Notes: a model not told the origin generated them from the letters alone. Shown: positions 10,742 to 19,880, numbered from the stretch's first letter. The stretch: 64,000 nucleotides of DNA from an uncultured Massilia sp. (GCF_913773735.1 NZ_CAJYEB010000018.1:62001-126000), one strand, 5' to 3'. Made by a program: numbers and translations.

Positions 10742-12163
10742 TTACGCCGCGTCCGCCTGCGGCGCCTGTTCCACCGCCGCGAACTCGCGCGGCACGAAAT
10801 CGTCCAGCAGCTCGAACACGCCGATCGATTCCACGTGCGACGTGTGCGGGAACATGTTCGCCACGCCCGCCCTGGTCATCGCATAGCCGGCGCGGTGCGT
10901 CAGGATGCCGGCGTCGCGCGCCAGCGTCGACGGGCTGCACGAGACGTAGACGATGCGCCTGGGCATCAGTTCGGGATGCGTCTGGCGCAGCTCGGCCAGC
11001 GCCAGGGACAGCGCCACGGCGCCGTCGCGCGGCGGGTCGACCAGCATGCGGTCGAACTTGCCCAGCGCGACCAGGTCGTCCTTCGTCACCTCGAACAGGT
11101 TGCGGGTGTAGAACGTGGTCTTGTCCGACAGGCCGTTGGCGCGGGCGTTGTCCAGCGCGCGCGTGGTCAGCGCCGTGCTGCCCTCGATGCCGACCACTTC
11201 GCGCGCCTGCGTCGCCAGCGGCAGCGTGAAGTTGCCCAGGCCGCAGAACAGGTCGGCGACGCGGTCGGTCTTCTCCACCTCCAGCAGGCGCAGCGCCTTG
11301 GCCACCAGGATGCGGTTGATCTGGTGGTTCACCTGTGTGAAGTCGGTCGGCTTGAACGGCATCCGGATGCCGAATTCCGGCAGCGTGTAGTACAGCTCCC
11401 GGTAGCGGGGGTCCTGCGGCGCCGGGTAATACGGCGCCGCCGTGTCCGGCCCCTTCGGCTGCAGCCACCACTGGATGTTCCACCGGTCGGCGAAGGCCTT
11501 CACCAGCACCTCGTCGGCCGGGCTCAGCGGCGCCATGATGCGCAGCACCAGCACGGTCGCCTCCTCGCCGACGGCGACCTCGATCTGCGGCATCTGCTGG
11601 TAGATCGACAGCGCGCCGACCAGCTCGCGCAGCGGCACCAGCATCCTCGACAGGTGGTCCGGCAGGATCTCGCAGCTGGTCATGTCGGCCACGTAGGACG
11701 AATGGCGCTCGTGGAAGCCGACCAGCACGGTGCCCTTCTTGGCGACGTAGCGGACCGACAGGCGCGCGCGGTAGCGGTAGTCCCAGGTCGGGCCGTACAG
11801 CGGGCGCATGATGTTCTCGGCCCTGGTCTTGCCGATGTGCCACAGGTTATCTTCGAGCACGCGCTGCTTCATCGCGACCTGGGCCGACGGCTCCAGGTGC
11901 TGCATCGAGCAGCCGCCGCAGTGCCAGAAATGCGGACACTTCGGCTCGACGCGCATGCTGGACGCCTTTTGCAGCGTGACCATGCGGCCCGATTCCCAGT
12001 TCTTCTTCTTGCGCAGGGTCTCGAAGCTGACGCGCTCGCCCGGCAGCGCGCCTTCGACGAAGATCACCTTGCCCGGCGTGCCGTCCTCGTTCTCCAGGTG
12101 GCCGACGCCGCGCGCGTCCATGTCGAGGGATTTGATGTTGATGAAGGTTTCTTGCATGGTCAT
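10742..12163 (-). CDS. rlmD: 23S rRNA (uracil1939-C5)-methyltransferase RlmD
   Basis: 473 aa RNA m5U methyltransferase. An N-terminal TRAM-like region (INIKSLDMDARGVGHLENE) is followed by iron-sulfur cysteines (CPHFWHCGGCSMQHL plus an upstream Cys), the SAM motif DLFCGLGNFTLPLA and the catalytic YVSCSP near residue 400. This matches RlmD rather than TrmA because of the [4Fe-4S] cluster. ATG at 12163 (MTMQETF) or 12157 (MQETF) are both possible and neither has a strong Shine-Dalgarno. An in-frame extension to 12379 is rejected as non-conserved sequence. Confidence 0.93.
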   Translation of the reverse strand: MTMQETFINIKSLDMDARGVGHLENEDGTPGKVIFVEGALPGERVSFETLRKKKNWESGRMVTLQKASSMRVEPKCPHFWHCGGCSMQHLEPSAQVAMKQRVLEDNLWHIGKTRAENIMRPLYGPTWDYRYRARLSVRYVAKKGTVLVGFHERHSSYVADMTSCEILPDHLSRMLVPLRELVGALSIYQQMPQIEVAVGEEATVLVLRIMAPLSPADEVLVKAFADRWNIQWWLQPKGPDTAAPYYPAPQDPRYRELYYTLPEFGIRMPFKPTDFTQVNHQINRILVAKALRLLEVEKTDRVADLFCGLGNFTLPLATQAREVVGIEGSTALTTRALDNARANGLSDKTTFYTRNLFEVTKDDLVALGKFDRMLVDPPRDGAVALSLALAELRQTHPELMPRRIVYVSCSPSTLARDAGILTHRAGYAMTRAGVANMFPHTSHVESIGVFELLDDFVPREFAAVEQAPQADAA

Positions 12164-12387
12164 GAAGAAGGGAATCGGAGTCGATCGCAATCGGTGAGAC
12201 GGCCTGCGCCCCCGGCACGTCGCCGCCGTGCGGACGGGGCCCATGTCGTTCGACGAAGCCGGGAGGCGAACGCCGCGACTGCGAGGAGCGAATTGGGCCC
12301 CCGCCTGCGCGGAGGTCGCTTTCCGGCCATGCCGGGAAGTCGTTTCCGGCAATGCCGGCAACGACAGTGCATGGGCCACCAGGAATT

Positions 12388-12417
12388 CAAAAAGACAAAC
12401 GGGCCATTCGCGGCCCG
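12388..12417 (-). terminator. rpoS terminator
   Basis: On the minus strand, just after the rpoS stop, CGGGCC and GGCCCG form a 6-bp stem with a 6-nt loop followed by TTTGTCTTTTTG. This is a good rho-independent terminator separating rpoS from rlmD. Confidence 0.75.
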
Positions 12418-12424
12418 GCGGGCA

Positions 12425-13441
12425 TCATAGCAAGGAATCGCGCACGACGCCACGGGCAGCCATGGCACGCTTGAGCTTGACGAGGGCTTCCTGCTGGATC
12501 TGGCGCACCCGCTCGCGCGTCACGCCCATCTCCTCGGCCAGCGTCTCGAGCGTGGCCGGGTCGTCGTTGTCGAGGCCGAAGCGGCGCATCACCACCACGC
12601 GCTGCTTGTCCGGCAGCTTCTGCAGCCAGTCGCGCACCAGCAGCGCCATCTCGTGCTGCTCGGCGCGCGTGTCGGGGCTGACGTCGCCCTCGTCGGGCAG
12701 CATGTCCATCAGGCTGCTTTGCGGGTCGTTGTCGAGCGGGGCGTCGAGCGAGGTCGCGTGTTCGGACAGCGCCAGGATGTCCTGCACCTCCTCCACCGGG
12801 CGCCCGACCAGGCTGGCGATATCCTCGGCGCTGGCTTCCTTGCCGTCGTGGTGCTGGGCTTCCAGGTGGTACTTGGCGCGCAGCACCTGGTTCAGCTCGC
12901 GCACCATGTGCACCGGCAGGCGCACCGTGCGCGCCTGGTTCATGATCGCGCGCTCGATGCTCTGGCGGATCCACCAGGTCGCGTAGGTGGAGAAACGGAA
13001 GCCGCGTTCCGGCTCGAACTTGTCGATCGCGCGCATCAGGCCGATATTGCCTTCCTCGATCAGGTCGAGCAGCACGACGCCGCGGTTGATGTAGTGCTTG
13101 GCGATCGAGACGACCAGGCGCAGGTTGTGCTCGATCATCTTCTGGCGCGCCGCGAAGTCGCCGGACTTGGCCAGCGTGGCGTAGTGCACTTCCTGCTCCG
13201 GGCCCAGCAGCGGCTTGGCGCCGATGCGGTTCAGGTAATGCTGGGTCGTGTCGGTCGAGAGCTCGGCCTGCAGCACGTTGCGCAGCTCGTCGGCCGCGCC
13301 GCCGTCGCCATCGGCCCCGGGCAGCACGTCGGCGCGCCCGGCCCCGTCCGCGAAGTCGCCGCCCTCCAGCGCCTCGTCCGGGACGTCGTCCGGCAAGTTG
13401 TCCGGCGGGTCTGCATCGAGGGGATCGGGGGGAGGCGTCAT
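12425..13441 (-). CDS. rpoS: RNA polymerase sigma factor RpoS (sigma-38)
   Basis: 338 aa. After an acidic N-terminal tail (about 1-60) come sigma region 1.2 ([16 protein letters not shown]), region 2 ([34 protein letters not shown]), region 3 and region 4 with the helix-turn-helix [20 protein letters not shown]. RpoS controls the general stress and stationary-phase response. It follows nlpD by 9 bases, the classical arrangement in which a major rpoS promoter lies inside nlpD. The acidic Asp/Pro-rich extension is longer than in E. coli. Confidence 0.97.
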   Translation of the reverse strand: MTPPPDPLDADPPDNLPDDVPDEALEGGDFADGAGRADVLPGADGDGGAADELRNVLQAELSTDTTQHYLNRIGAKPLLGPEQEVHYATLAKSGDFAARQKMIEHNLRLVVSIAKHYINRGVVLLDLIEEGNIGLMRAIDKFEPERGFRFSTYATWWIRQSIERAIMNQARTVRLPVHMVRELNQVLRAKYHLEAQHHDGKEASAEDIASLVGRPVEEVQDILALSEHATSLDAPLDNDPQSSLMDMLPDEGDVSPDTRAEQHEMALLVRDWLQKLPDKQRVVVMRRFGLDNDDPATLETLAEEMGVTRERVRQIQQEALVKLKRAMAARGVVRDSLL

Positions 13442-13450
13442 CGGGGTTCC

Positions 13451-14347
13451 CTAGCGGCTGGGCAGGAACCTGGCCGGGTCGACCGGCTTGCCCTGCTGGC
13501 GGATCTCGAAATGGAGTTTGACCGTGTCGGTGTCCGAACTGCCCATTTCGGCGATTACCTGGCCCTTGGTCACGTTCTGACCTTCCTTGACCACGATCGC
13601 GCGATTGTGCGCGTACGCCGACAGCAGGCTGTTGCTGTGCTTGACGATGACCAGATTACCATATCCGCGGATGCCGCTGCCCGCGTACATCACCTTGCCG
13701 GAACCGGCGGCCATCACTTGCTGGCCGAGCTTGCCCGCGATGTCGATGCCCTTGTTCTTGCCTTCGTCGAACGTGGCGACGATGCGGCCGTCCGACGGCC
13801 ACATCCAGCTCAGCTTCTCGTCGTCGTTGGCGGTGACCGTGCTGCCGGCCACGATGCCGCTGGCGGCCACCTTCTCGGCCTTCGGATTGTCTTCCTTCTG
13901 CGCGCTGGCCAGGTTCGACTCGCTGTACGGCTTCTTGTCGCCGCGCGGCTCGGTCTTCTTGGGCGGCGCGGCCGGGCGCTCGGCGCCCGGCATGGAGATC
14001 GGCGCCGTCACCACGGCGCTGGAGCCGCGTTCCGGCGGCGCCACCTTCAGCACCTGGCCGACCTTGATGTCGTCCGGATCGGCCAGGTTGTTCCACGCCA
14101 CCAGGTCGCGGTAGTTCTGGCCATGGTCGAGGGCGATGCGCAGCAGCGTGTCGCCACGGCGCACGGTATAGCTGCCGGCGGCGTCCTGGCGCTCCTCGGC
14201 CGGCGGCGGCGTGGCCGGACGCGGGCGCGAGAGGGGGATGGACGAGGTCGGACGGTCGATCACGGGAGCGACGCGAGTCTCGGTACTGCAGGCGGACAGC
14301 AGGCCGAAGCACATCAAGAACAGGGCTGAGCGGGACGTTGGTTTCAT
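13451..14347 (-). CDS. nlpD: NlpD-like lipoprotein, LysM plus degenerate M23 domain
   Basis: 298 aa. A lipobox signal (CFGLLSACS) is followed by a LysM domain (YTVRRGDTLLRIA to KVGQVLKVA, about 60-105) and a C-terminal LytM/M23 domain (about 180-298). The zinc-ligand motifs are degenerate: NKGID replaces HxxxD and the HxH motif reads AYAHN, so it should lack peptidase activity, as does E. coli NlpD. The known role is activating amidases (AmiC) during septal peptidoglycan splitting. It lies between pcm and rpoS. Confidence 0.94.
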   Translation of the reverse strand: MKPTSRSALFLMCFGLLSACSTETRVAPVIDRPTSSIPLSRPRPATPPPAEERQDAAGSYTVRRGDTLLRIALDHGQNYRDLVAWNNLADPDDIKVGQVLKVAPPERGSSAVVTAPISMPGAERPAAPPKKTEPRGDKKPYSESNLASAQKEDNPKAEKVAASGIVAGSTVTANDDEKLSWMWPSDGRIVATFDEGKNKGIDIAGKLGQQVMAAGSGKVMYAGSGIRGYGNLVIVKHSNSLLSAYAHNRAIVVKEGQNVTKGQVIAEMGSSDTDTVKLHFEIRQQGKPVDPARFLPSR

Positions 14348-14379
14348 TCTCTCTTAATTCTATTGCAACATTCTGGCAT

Positions 14380-15243
14380 TCAGACGATGCCTGGCCGCAG
14401 TGGCACGAAATGGCAGCTTTCCAGCGTTTCGCTGGTCCATTCCGACTTTCCTGTGCGAATAATACGCTGCAGGTGCTGGACCTGCGCGCCAACGGGCGCC
14501 ACCAGCCGGGCGCCGATGGCCATCTGCTCGAGCAGTGCGCGCGGCACGTCGAGTCCGGCCGCCGCGAGGATGATGCCGTCGAACGGTGCTGCCTGCGGGA
14601 GCCCTAGCATACCATCTCCGTACTGCAAGCGCAGATTGGCGATACGCAACGGTCTCAGGTTAGCCTTGGCCAGCTCGTGCAATGGCTTGATGCGCTCGAT
14701 CGAATACACCTCCTTCGCCACGCAGGCCAGTACCGCCGCCTGGTAGCCGCAGCCGGTGCCGATCTCGAGCACGCGCTGCAGCGGCTTGCCGCTACCCTTG
14801 AGCAGCTCGATCATGCGCGCCACGATGTACGGCTGGGAAATCGTCTGGTTGTGCCCGATCGGCAGCGACACGTCGGTGTACGCCTGGGCCGACAGCGCCT
14901 GTTCGATGAACAGGTGGCGCGGGATGGTTTCCAGCGCCGCCAGCACCTGCGGATCCTTGACGCCCTGGCGCGCCACGCGCGCGGCCATGGCGCGGCGCGG
15001 CGCCTCGGTCGCCATCAGGTCGGAGCGGGCCAGCGTCTGTTGCGGCTGGGACGGCCCGGCGGGCGCGGGCACCCCGTGGGCACCATGGGCGCCGCTGCGC
15101 GCCGCCGTGGCCTGGCTGTTGGAGCGGGCATTCTGGGTCGCGGTCTGCGGCGTCGCCACCGGAGCCGGCGCAGCGGGCTTTCGCGTGCCAGTGCCCGTGA
15201 CGGACGACAACGGCAGGGGGAAGTTGCTGCGCTTTTCGCTCAT
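14380..15243 (-). CDS. pcm: Protein-L-isoaspartate O-methyltransferase
   Basis: 287 aa. Residues from about 75 on form the PCMT domain: [20 protein letters not shown], the substrate loop [18 protein letters not shown] and the SAM motif [16 protein letters not shown]. It repairs isoaspartyl residues in aged proteins. The first 75 or so residues are a Pro/Ala/Thr-rich low-complexity extension absent from E. coli Pcm. Its ATG overlaps the surE stop (ATGA at 15240-15243), so the pair is translationally coupled. Confidence 0.95.
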   Translation of the reverse strand: MSEKRSNFPLPLSSVTGTGTRKPAAPAPVATPQTATQNARSNSQATAARSGAHGAHGVPAPAGPSQPQQTLARSDLMATEAPRRAMAARVARQGVKDPQVLAALETIPRHLFIEQALSAQAYTDVSLPIGHNQTISQPYIVARMIELLKGSGKPLQRVLEIGTGCGYQAAVLACVAKEVYSIERIKPLHELAKANLRPLRIANLRLQYGDGMLGLPQAAPFDGIILAAAGLDVPRALLEQMAIGARLVAPVGAQVQHLQRIIRTGKSEWTSETLESCHFVPLRPGIV

Positions 15244-15977
15244 CCCAGGCCTCGCCGCAGCAGGTCCAGCTGTTCGCGGTGGGTCAGGTCGACCTGCAGC
15301 GGCGTGATCGAGACCTGGCCGCTGGCAGTGGCGTGGAAATCGGTGCCCTCGCCGGCATCGCGGCAGGCGCCCGGGGCGCCGATCCAGAAGATCTCGCGGC
15401 CGCGCGGGTCCTTGCCGCGGATGACGGGCTCGGCATGGTGGCGGCGGCCCAGCCGCGTCGGCACCAGTGCGCCCATGCGCTCGTACGGCAGGTTCGGGAT
15501 ATTGACGTTCAACAGGAACGGGGCGTCGTCGAGGTCGAAACGGCGCAGCACGATGTCGCGCGCGACCCTGGCCGCCGACTCGACCTCGGCCCAGCCGGAA
15601 TGCACCTGGGAAAAGGCGATCGCCGGGATGCCGAACAGGTAGGCCTCGGTCGCGGCCGCCACCGTGCCCGAGTACAGGGTGTCGTCGCCCATGTTCTGGC
15701 CGTTGTTGATGCCCGAGACGACCAGGTCGGGGAGCGCGTCGAGCATCGCCGTCAGGGCGATGTGCACGCAGTCGGTCGGGGTGCCGTTGACGAAATAAAA
15801 ACCGTTGCCGGCCTTCGTCACCGACAGCGGGCGGTCCAGCGACAGCGAGTTGGACGCGCCCGAGCGGTTGCTGTCGGGCGCCACCACCGTGATGTCGGCG
15901 ACCGGCGCGAGCGCATCGGCCAGGGCCTGGATGCCGGGAGCGAGGTAGCCGTCGTCGTTACTGATAAGGATACGCAT
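15240..15977 (-). CDS. surE: 5'/3'-nucleotidase, stationary-phase survival protein SurE
   Basis: 245 aa. The metal-binding NDDG motif is at residues 7-10 ([16 protein letters not shown]), followed by [15 protein letters not shown] and [22 protein letters not shown], all SurE signatures. It dephosphorylates nucleoside monophosphates. ATG at 15977 starts the conserved [11 protein letters not shown] frame that stays open to 16229 reads through the 11-bp repeat and is not a credible extension. surE heads surE-pcm-nlpD-rpoS. Confidence 0.96.
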   Translation of the reverse strand: MRILISNDDGYLAPGIQALADALAPVADITVVAPDSNRSGASNSLSLDRPLSVTKAGNGFYFVNGTPTDCVHIALTAMLDALPDLVVSGINNGQNMGDDTLYSGTVAAATEAYLFGIPAIAFSQVHSGWAEVESAARVARDIVLRRFDLDDAPFLLNVNIPNLPYERMGALVPTRLGRRHHAEPVIRGKDPRGREIFWIGAPGACRDAGEGTDFHATASGQVSITPLQVDLTHREQLDLLRRGLG

Positions 15978-16086
15978 GCACGCGATTTTACCCGAAGCAA
16001 TGGCTAGATCGACCGATCCGGCTGCACATTTATTGTCCACGCGGCCCATGCGCCGGCCTCGTGCGCGCGTCGTGCCGGCGCCGGAC

Positions 16087-16249
16087 TTGCCGCGTTCCTG
16101 CTCCGTACTTGCCTCGTAATTGCCTCGTAATTGCCTCGCACTTGCCTCGCAATTGCCCGTACTCGCCACGGACTCGCCCGTACTTGCCCCGTCCTTGCCC
16201 CGTACCCGCCACGGACTTGCCTCGGACATGCCATGGACCCGCCCCCGTG
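16087..16249. repeat. Minisatellite of about 15 units, 10-11 bp each
   Basis: Degenerate tandem units (consensus TTGCCYCGTAC on the plus strand) start at 16087 and repeat every 11 bases, two units being 10. The clearest run is TTGCCTCGTAA twice, TTGCCTCGCAC and TTGCCTCGCAA from 16109 to 16152. The period is about one helical turn and not a multiple of three. It fills half of the 325-base gap (15978-16302) between the NTPase gene and surE, so transcripts from the NTPase side would cross it. The rest of the gap shows no gene. Confidence 0.85.
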
Positions 16250-16302
16250 CCCGCGCCGTGCCGGCCCCCGGCCGGCTCCCGCGCCTGGCCGCCGGGCCGC
16301 GT

Positions 16303-17874
16303 TCAGCCCGGCACCAGCGGCCGCCCCCCCGCCGCCCGGATCAGGGCGCCTTCGAGCGAATGCACCTCGTCCTGGGTGAAGGCCAGCAGCGCATCCTTGT
16401 CCCCTTCCTGCAGATAGACCTGCTTGATCATGGCGGCGCCGCGCCGCCGTAGCGGATCCGCGACACTCGGGCGCAGCACGCTGTTGCGCAGGCTGTCGGC
16501 CAGCGCGCGCGCCTCGCGCGGGCTGCGGCTGTCGATCAGCTCTTGCAAACGCGACAATTTATCATCGAGCACGTCGCCACCCTCCCCGCCCGGGCCATCC
16601 TCGCCCGAGCGGTCCCCGCCGTGCCGCTCGGACGGGTCGCCGCCGCCGCGGCGCGTGCCGGCGTGCCCGCGCTTTCCCTCTTCCATCGCGTGCAGGCCGG
16701 CCTCCAGGGCGATCACGTGCTGTTCGATGCGGCGCGCCGCTTCCAGCTCGCCCTGCTGCCCGAGATAGAGCTCGGCCAGCCGGGCCAGCTCGCGCACCAT
16801 GGCCGGGGCCGCCTGGTCGGCGGCGCGCCGGCGCAGCGCCTCGGCGGCCTGCACCAGCCGCACCTCGGCCAGGGGGCGCCAGGGGAATTGCCCCGGTTCC
16901 AGCCATTCGAGCAGCGCCTCGATGCCGCGCAGGGGGCCGAGGCGGTCGCCCTGGCCCGGCTGGGCGCGGCCGGCCGGCGGTGCCGCGCCGAGGATGGCCG
17001 ATTGCGGCAGTTGCACTTCGTCGAAATAGCTGTCGAGCGAGAGGCCGGCCAGGCCGTAGGCCTCGCCCAGCAGCTTTTCGAGGATCGCCTGGTAGCCGCG
17101 CAGGCCCTGGCGCACGTCGCCCAGGCGCCAGCGCCGCCGGCCCTCGGCGGCCGCGTCGACCGGGGCCGGCAGCGGATACACCAGCAGCGGACGCTGTTCG
17201 TCCTCGTGGCTGCAGCGGTAGTCGAGCGCGCGCGCGACCACGCCCTGCAGGCCGTCGAGGCTGCGCGGGTCGGGCGTGAACAGGCCGACCAGCCGGTCGG
17301 GCAGCAGCGCGGTGCAGACGCTGGTGGCCGCCGAGCGGCCGCTGCGGCAGTCGACCAGCACGTGGGCGAAGCGGCGCGCGAGGTGCGCGGCGAAGGCGCG
17401 GAACAGGGCCGGGCAGGCACAGAACAGGGCGTCCCAGTCGAAGCGGTCGACGCGCTCGCCGTAGCTGTCGTCGAAGCGGCCGGCGCGCATCAGGTACAGC
17501 GGCCGGCTGTCGTCGATGCGCTCGATGTGGTCGTCCCAGTCGAGGCTGCCGAGCACGCGCGCGGCCAGCGCCTCGGCGTCGGCGTCCGGCGCGCGGGCGG
17601 GCGCGCGCAGGCGCTCGCGGCAGGCCTCGAACAGCTCGAGCACGCCGGCGCGCCGCATCGCGGGCGGCTGGCCGGGGAAATAGTGGTGCAATCCTGGCGA
17701 TTCGAGGTCCCAGTCGATCATCAGGACCGGTGTCTGTGCGTGCTCGCGCCCGGCCAGCAACCAGGCGGCATGCGCCAGGGCCAGGCTGCGCACTGGGGCG
17801 CTGTCATAGGAATAGAACGTCGTCACCTCGCCGGCCGCTGCGGCCGGTCTTGCGGCGATGCGGTTGGTTTCCAT
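16303..17874 (-). CDS. ParA/MinD-like NTPase of the KGGVGR type with lost P-loop, partner of TIR protein
   Basis: 523 aa from ATG 17874, chosen for its AGGAG ribosome site; ATG 17886 overlaps the TIR stop and adds four residues. The N-terminal domain has the fold markers of ATPases that usually read FYSYKGGVGRSMAL: here [21 protein letters not shown] (residues 20-40), so Lys and all three Gly of the Walker A motif are gone. [13 protein letters not shown] (54-66) and a VDCRSGRS switch-like motif (about 172) remain. A helical middle region follows, then a Gly-rich linker (about 415-445) and a helical C-terminal segment. Relatives occur beside TIR proteins, for example FxsT/FxsC-type pairs in actinobacteria. 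It probably no longer binds ATP in the usual way and may act as a scaffold. Function unknown; a defence or signalling role is inference. Confidence 0.75.
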   Translation of the reverse strand: METNRIAARPAAAAGEVTTFYSYDSAPVRSLALAHAAWLLAGREHAQTPVLMIDWDLESPGLHHYFPGQPPAMRRAGVLELFEACRERLRAPARAPDADAEALAARVLGSLDWDDHIERIDDSRPLYLMRAGRFDDSYGERVDRFDWDALFCACPALFRAFAAHLARRFAHVLVDCRSGRSAATSVCTALLPDRLVGLFTPDPRSLDGLQGVVARALDYRCSHEDEQRPLLVYPLPAPVDAAAEGRRRWRLGDVRQGLRGYQAILEKLLGEAYGLAGLSLDSYFDEVQLPQSAILGAAPPAGRAQPGQGDRLGPLRGIEALLEWLEPGQFPWRPLAEVRLVQAAEALRRRAADQAAPAMVRELARLAELYLGQQGELEAARRIEQHVIALEAGLHAMEEGKRGHAGTRRGGGDPSERHGGDRSGEDGPGGEGGDVLDDKLSRLQELIDSRSPREARALADSLRNSVLRPSVADPLRRRGAAMIKQVYLQEGDKDALLAFTQDEVHSLEGALIRAAGGRPLVPG

Positions 17875-17882
17875 AGGGCTCC

Positions 17883-18491
17883 TCATTTTTTTGGAAAGTC
17901 AGGATCCTGCAGCTCACGCCACGGTGGTGGGACATCGGGGAGCACGAATTGGTTGCAGTCATGCCCGGGCGGCGTGCATTTTTTCAGGTACTGGTAATGG
18001 GCGACGATGCGCCTGACCATCTTGTCGATGTCCGGCAGGAAGTCCGGGTTCGACTTGAGGTCGGCCGTGGCCATCGTGAAGCGCGAGAAGTCGACGTAGA
18101 ACGAGGCGTCGCTGACCTGCGGCGGCAGCCGGTCCGGATGCTGCGTCATGATCACCGGTATGATCAGGCGGCTAGGCAACGGATACCAGGTGCCGCGCTC
18201 CGCCTCGAGCAGGCGCATGGCCGCGTATTCGCGGCGCGTGTAGGCGTGCGCTTCGTATTTCGGCGTGTAGATCAGGATCATGCAGACGCTTTCGCACATC
18301 GCGCGGGCGATCTTGCGGTCGAGGTCGTCTCCTCCTCCGAGCTGTTCGGTATCGACGAACAATTCGTCTTCGTTGTCGAAATAGGGTTCGAGGTAGCAGC
18401 GCAGCGCATCGGCCAGCGTGGTCTTGAACCGCTGCATGAGCTCGTGCCGGCCATGGGCATAGCTGAAGAAACAGCCGTAACGAATGGTCAT
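17883..18491 (-). CDS. TIR domain protein
   Basis: 202 aa. The N-terminal 120 or so residues fit a TIR/SEFIR fold: strand A CFFSYAHG (7-14), DTEQLGGGDDLDRKIARAM (48-65), then CMILIYTPKYEAHAYTRREYAAM (70-92), where Glu88 occupies the place of the catalytic Glu of NADase TIRs. The C-terminal 80 residues are unassigned. Bacterial TIR proteins often deplete NAD+ or make cyclic ADP-ribose signals in phage defence; whether this one is active is not known. The stop TGA overlaps the ATG at 17886 of the NTPase gene, so the pair is an operon. No other gene belongs to it within 200 bases upstream. Confidence 0.78.
   Translation of the reverse strand: MTIRYGCFFSYAHGRHELMQRFKTTLADALRCYLEPYFDNEDELFVDTEQLGGGDDLDRKIARAMCESVCMILIYTPKYEAHAYTRREYAAMRLLEAERGTWYPLPSRLIIPVIMTQHPDRLPPQVSDASFYVDFSRFTMATADLKSNPDFLPDIDKMVRRIVAHYQYLKKCTPPGHDCNQFVLPDVPPPWRELQDPDFPKK
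17886..17892 (-). other. Slippery heptamer A AAA AAA at the TIR/NTPase junction
   Basis: The last TIR codons read CCA AAA AAA TGA. The seven A form an X XXY YYZ heptamer in the correct phase. A -1 shift reads AAA AAA ATG AGG and enters the NTPase frame, which would yield a fusion of about 730 aa. An AGGAG sequence follows within 4 bases. Seen in sequence; frameshifting is inference. Confidence 0.55.
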
Positions 18492-18579
18492 CGCTCCCCC
18501 TTCTTGTCGTCGTGCCGCCGTAGGTTCCGGGACCTGGAGACTCTAACAAGCCACCCGCCCTGCATGTTGCGGGAGCGCA

Positions 18580-18624
18580 GGGGTCGGCACCCGCAGCCGG
18601 GGTCAAGAGGCGCCGACCCCGGCT
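18580..18624. repeat. GGGGTCGGC stem-loop in the divergent gap upstream of the TIR gene
   Basis: Two overlapping inverted repeats occur: GGGGTCGGC/GCCGACCCC (18580-18588 with 18612-18620) and AGCCGGGGTC/GACCCCGGCT (18595-18604 with 18615-18624), the latter followed by TTCTTG. The same GGGGTCGGCGCC core recurs at 25205-25249. Confidence 0.6.
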
Positions 18625-18689
18625 TTCTTGCCGCGACGCCAGCAACAGGCATAATCGAACATTTACGCGCAGAAATAACAGGAGGAGAC

Positions 18690-19664
18690 ATGAAAGCCAT
18701 CGTCTGCAAGGCATGGGGTCCGCCCGCCAGCCTGGTGCTGGAAGACTTGCCGGACCCGGTGCCCGGCCCCGGCCAGGTCGTGGTCGCGGTGCATGCCGCC
18801 GGCGTCAATTTTCCGGACGTACTGACCGTCCAGGGCAAGTACCAGGTCAGGCCACCCCTGCCCTTCACGCCCGGCATGGAATTCGCCGGCGTCGTGCGCG
18901 CGGTCGGTCCGGACGTCGCCGGGCACGCCCCCGGCGACCGGGTGATCGGCTTCACCCGCACCGGCGCCTTCGCCGACCTGGCGCTGGCGCCCGTCGACAC
19001 GCTGGTGCCGATGCCGGACGGCATGGACTTCGACGTCGCCGCCTCGGTCACGCTCACCTACGGCACCTCGCACCATGCGCTGGTCGACCGCGGCGCCCTG
19101 CGCGCGGGAGAGACGCTGCTGGTGCTGGGCGCGGCCGGCGGGGTCGGGCTGGCGGCGGTCGAGATCGGCAAGGCGCTGGGCGCGCGCGTGATCGCCGCGG
19201 CGTCCAGCGCCGACAAGCTGGCAGTCTGCCGCGCGCACGGCGCCGACGTCCTGATCGACTACGGCCGCGAGGACCTGCGCGAGGCGATCCGCGCCGCCAC
19301 CGGCGGCAAGGGACCGGACGTGATCTACGACCCGGTCGGCGGCATCTACAGCGAACCGGCGCTGCGCGCGATCGCCTGGCGCGGGCGCCACCTGGTGGTC
19401 GGCTTCGCCAACGGGGCGATCCCGCAGGTGCCGTGGAACGTGGCGCTGCTCAAGGGCGCGTCGATCGTCGGCGTGTTCTGGGGAGACTTCCAGCGCAAGG
19501 AGCCGCAGGCGAACGCGGCGGCGATGCGCACGATGCTGGACTGGATGATGGAAGGCCGGCTGCGACCGCTGGTGTCGAAGCGCTATGCGCTGGAAGACAC
19601 GGCGCGGGCGCTGGAAGACATGGCGGCGCGCAAGGTGACCGGCAAGGTCGTGATCGAACCCTAG
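18690..19664 (+). CDS. NADPH:quinone oxidoreductase family protein (zinc-free MDR)
   Basis: 324 aa medium-chain reductase. An N-terminal GroES-like domain (PPLPFTPGMEFAGVV; GDRVIGFTRTGAFADLA) is followed by a Rossmann domain with GAAGGVGLAAVEIGKALGA near residue 150, the NADPH-binding loop. Catalytic zinc cysteines are absent, as in quinone reductases of the QOR group. ATG at 18690 has a perfect AGGAGG. It probably reduces quinones or enones; the substrate is unknown. It is transcribed divergently from the TIR gene. Confidence 0.9.
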   Translation: MKAIVCKAWGPPASLVLEDLPDPVPGPGQVVVAVHAAGVNFPDVLTVQGKYQVRPPLPFTPGMEFAGVVRAVGPDVAGHAPGDRVIGFTRTGAFADLALAPVDTLVPMPDGMDFDVAASVTLTYGTSHHALVDRGALRAGETLLVLGAAGGVGLAAVEIGKALGARVIAAASSADKLAVCRAHGADVLIDYGREDLREAIRAATGGKGPDVIYDPVGGIYSEPALRAIAWRGRHLVVGFANGAIPQVPWNVALLKGASIVGVFWGDFQRKEPQANAAAMRTMLDWMMEGRLRPLVSKRYALEDTARALEDMAARKVTGKVVIEP

Positions 19665-19666
19665 AT

Positions 19667-19872
19667 GTAGGGTGGGCAGCTCCACCTGTGTGGCGAGCGC
19701 CGCCACGACGCCCGCGCTGCCCACGCGTGACGCCAGCATCATGTTGGCGCCATGCCCGCACGGGACAACCGCAGCGCTGAACAACCGCAGCGCCAACGGA
19801 ACGCGGACGTCACGCGTGGGCAGCTCAGGCGTAGCGTGACGGCGGCCCGTGGGGTGGAGCTGCCCACCCTAC
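19667..19872. repeat. REPIN-like nested inverted repeat, copy 1
   Basis: Outer arms GTAGGGTGGGCAGCTCCACC (19667-19686) and its perfect complement (19853-19872) are 20 bp long. Inner arms GCTGCCCACGCGTGACG (19716-19732) and complement (19808-19824) are 17 bp. The central part carries AACCGCAGCGC twice. A second copy with the same outer arms lies at 38137-38303. It fills the gap between two convergent genes. Confidence 0.88.
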
Positions 19873-19880
19873 GCCTACGC

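Noticed and set aside
15978-16229. N-terminal extension of SurE through the 11-bp repeat
   Set aside because: SurE always starts with [10 protein letters not shown]; the extension is repeat-encoded and lacks a ribosome site.
16087-16249. CRISPR array
   Set aside because: Units are 10-11 bp without spacers; no cas genes nearby.
19667-19872. Insertion sequence or MITE with transposase
   Set aside because: There is no coding capacity and no clear target-site duplication; REPIN-like fits better.
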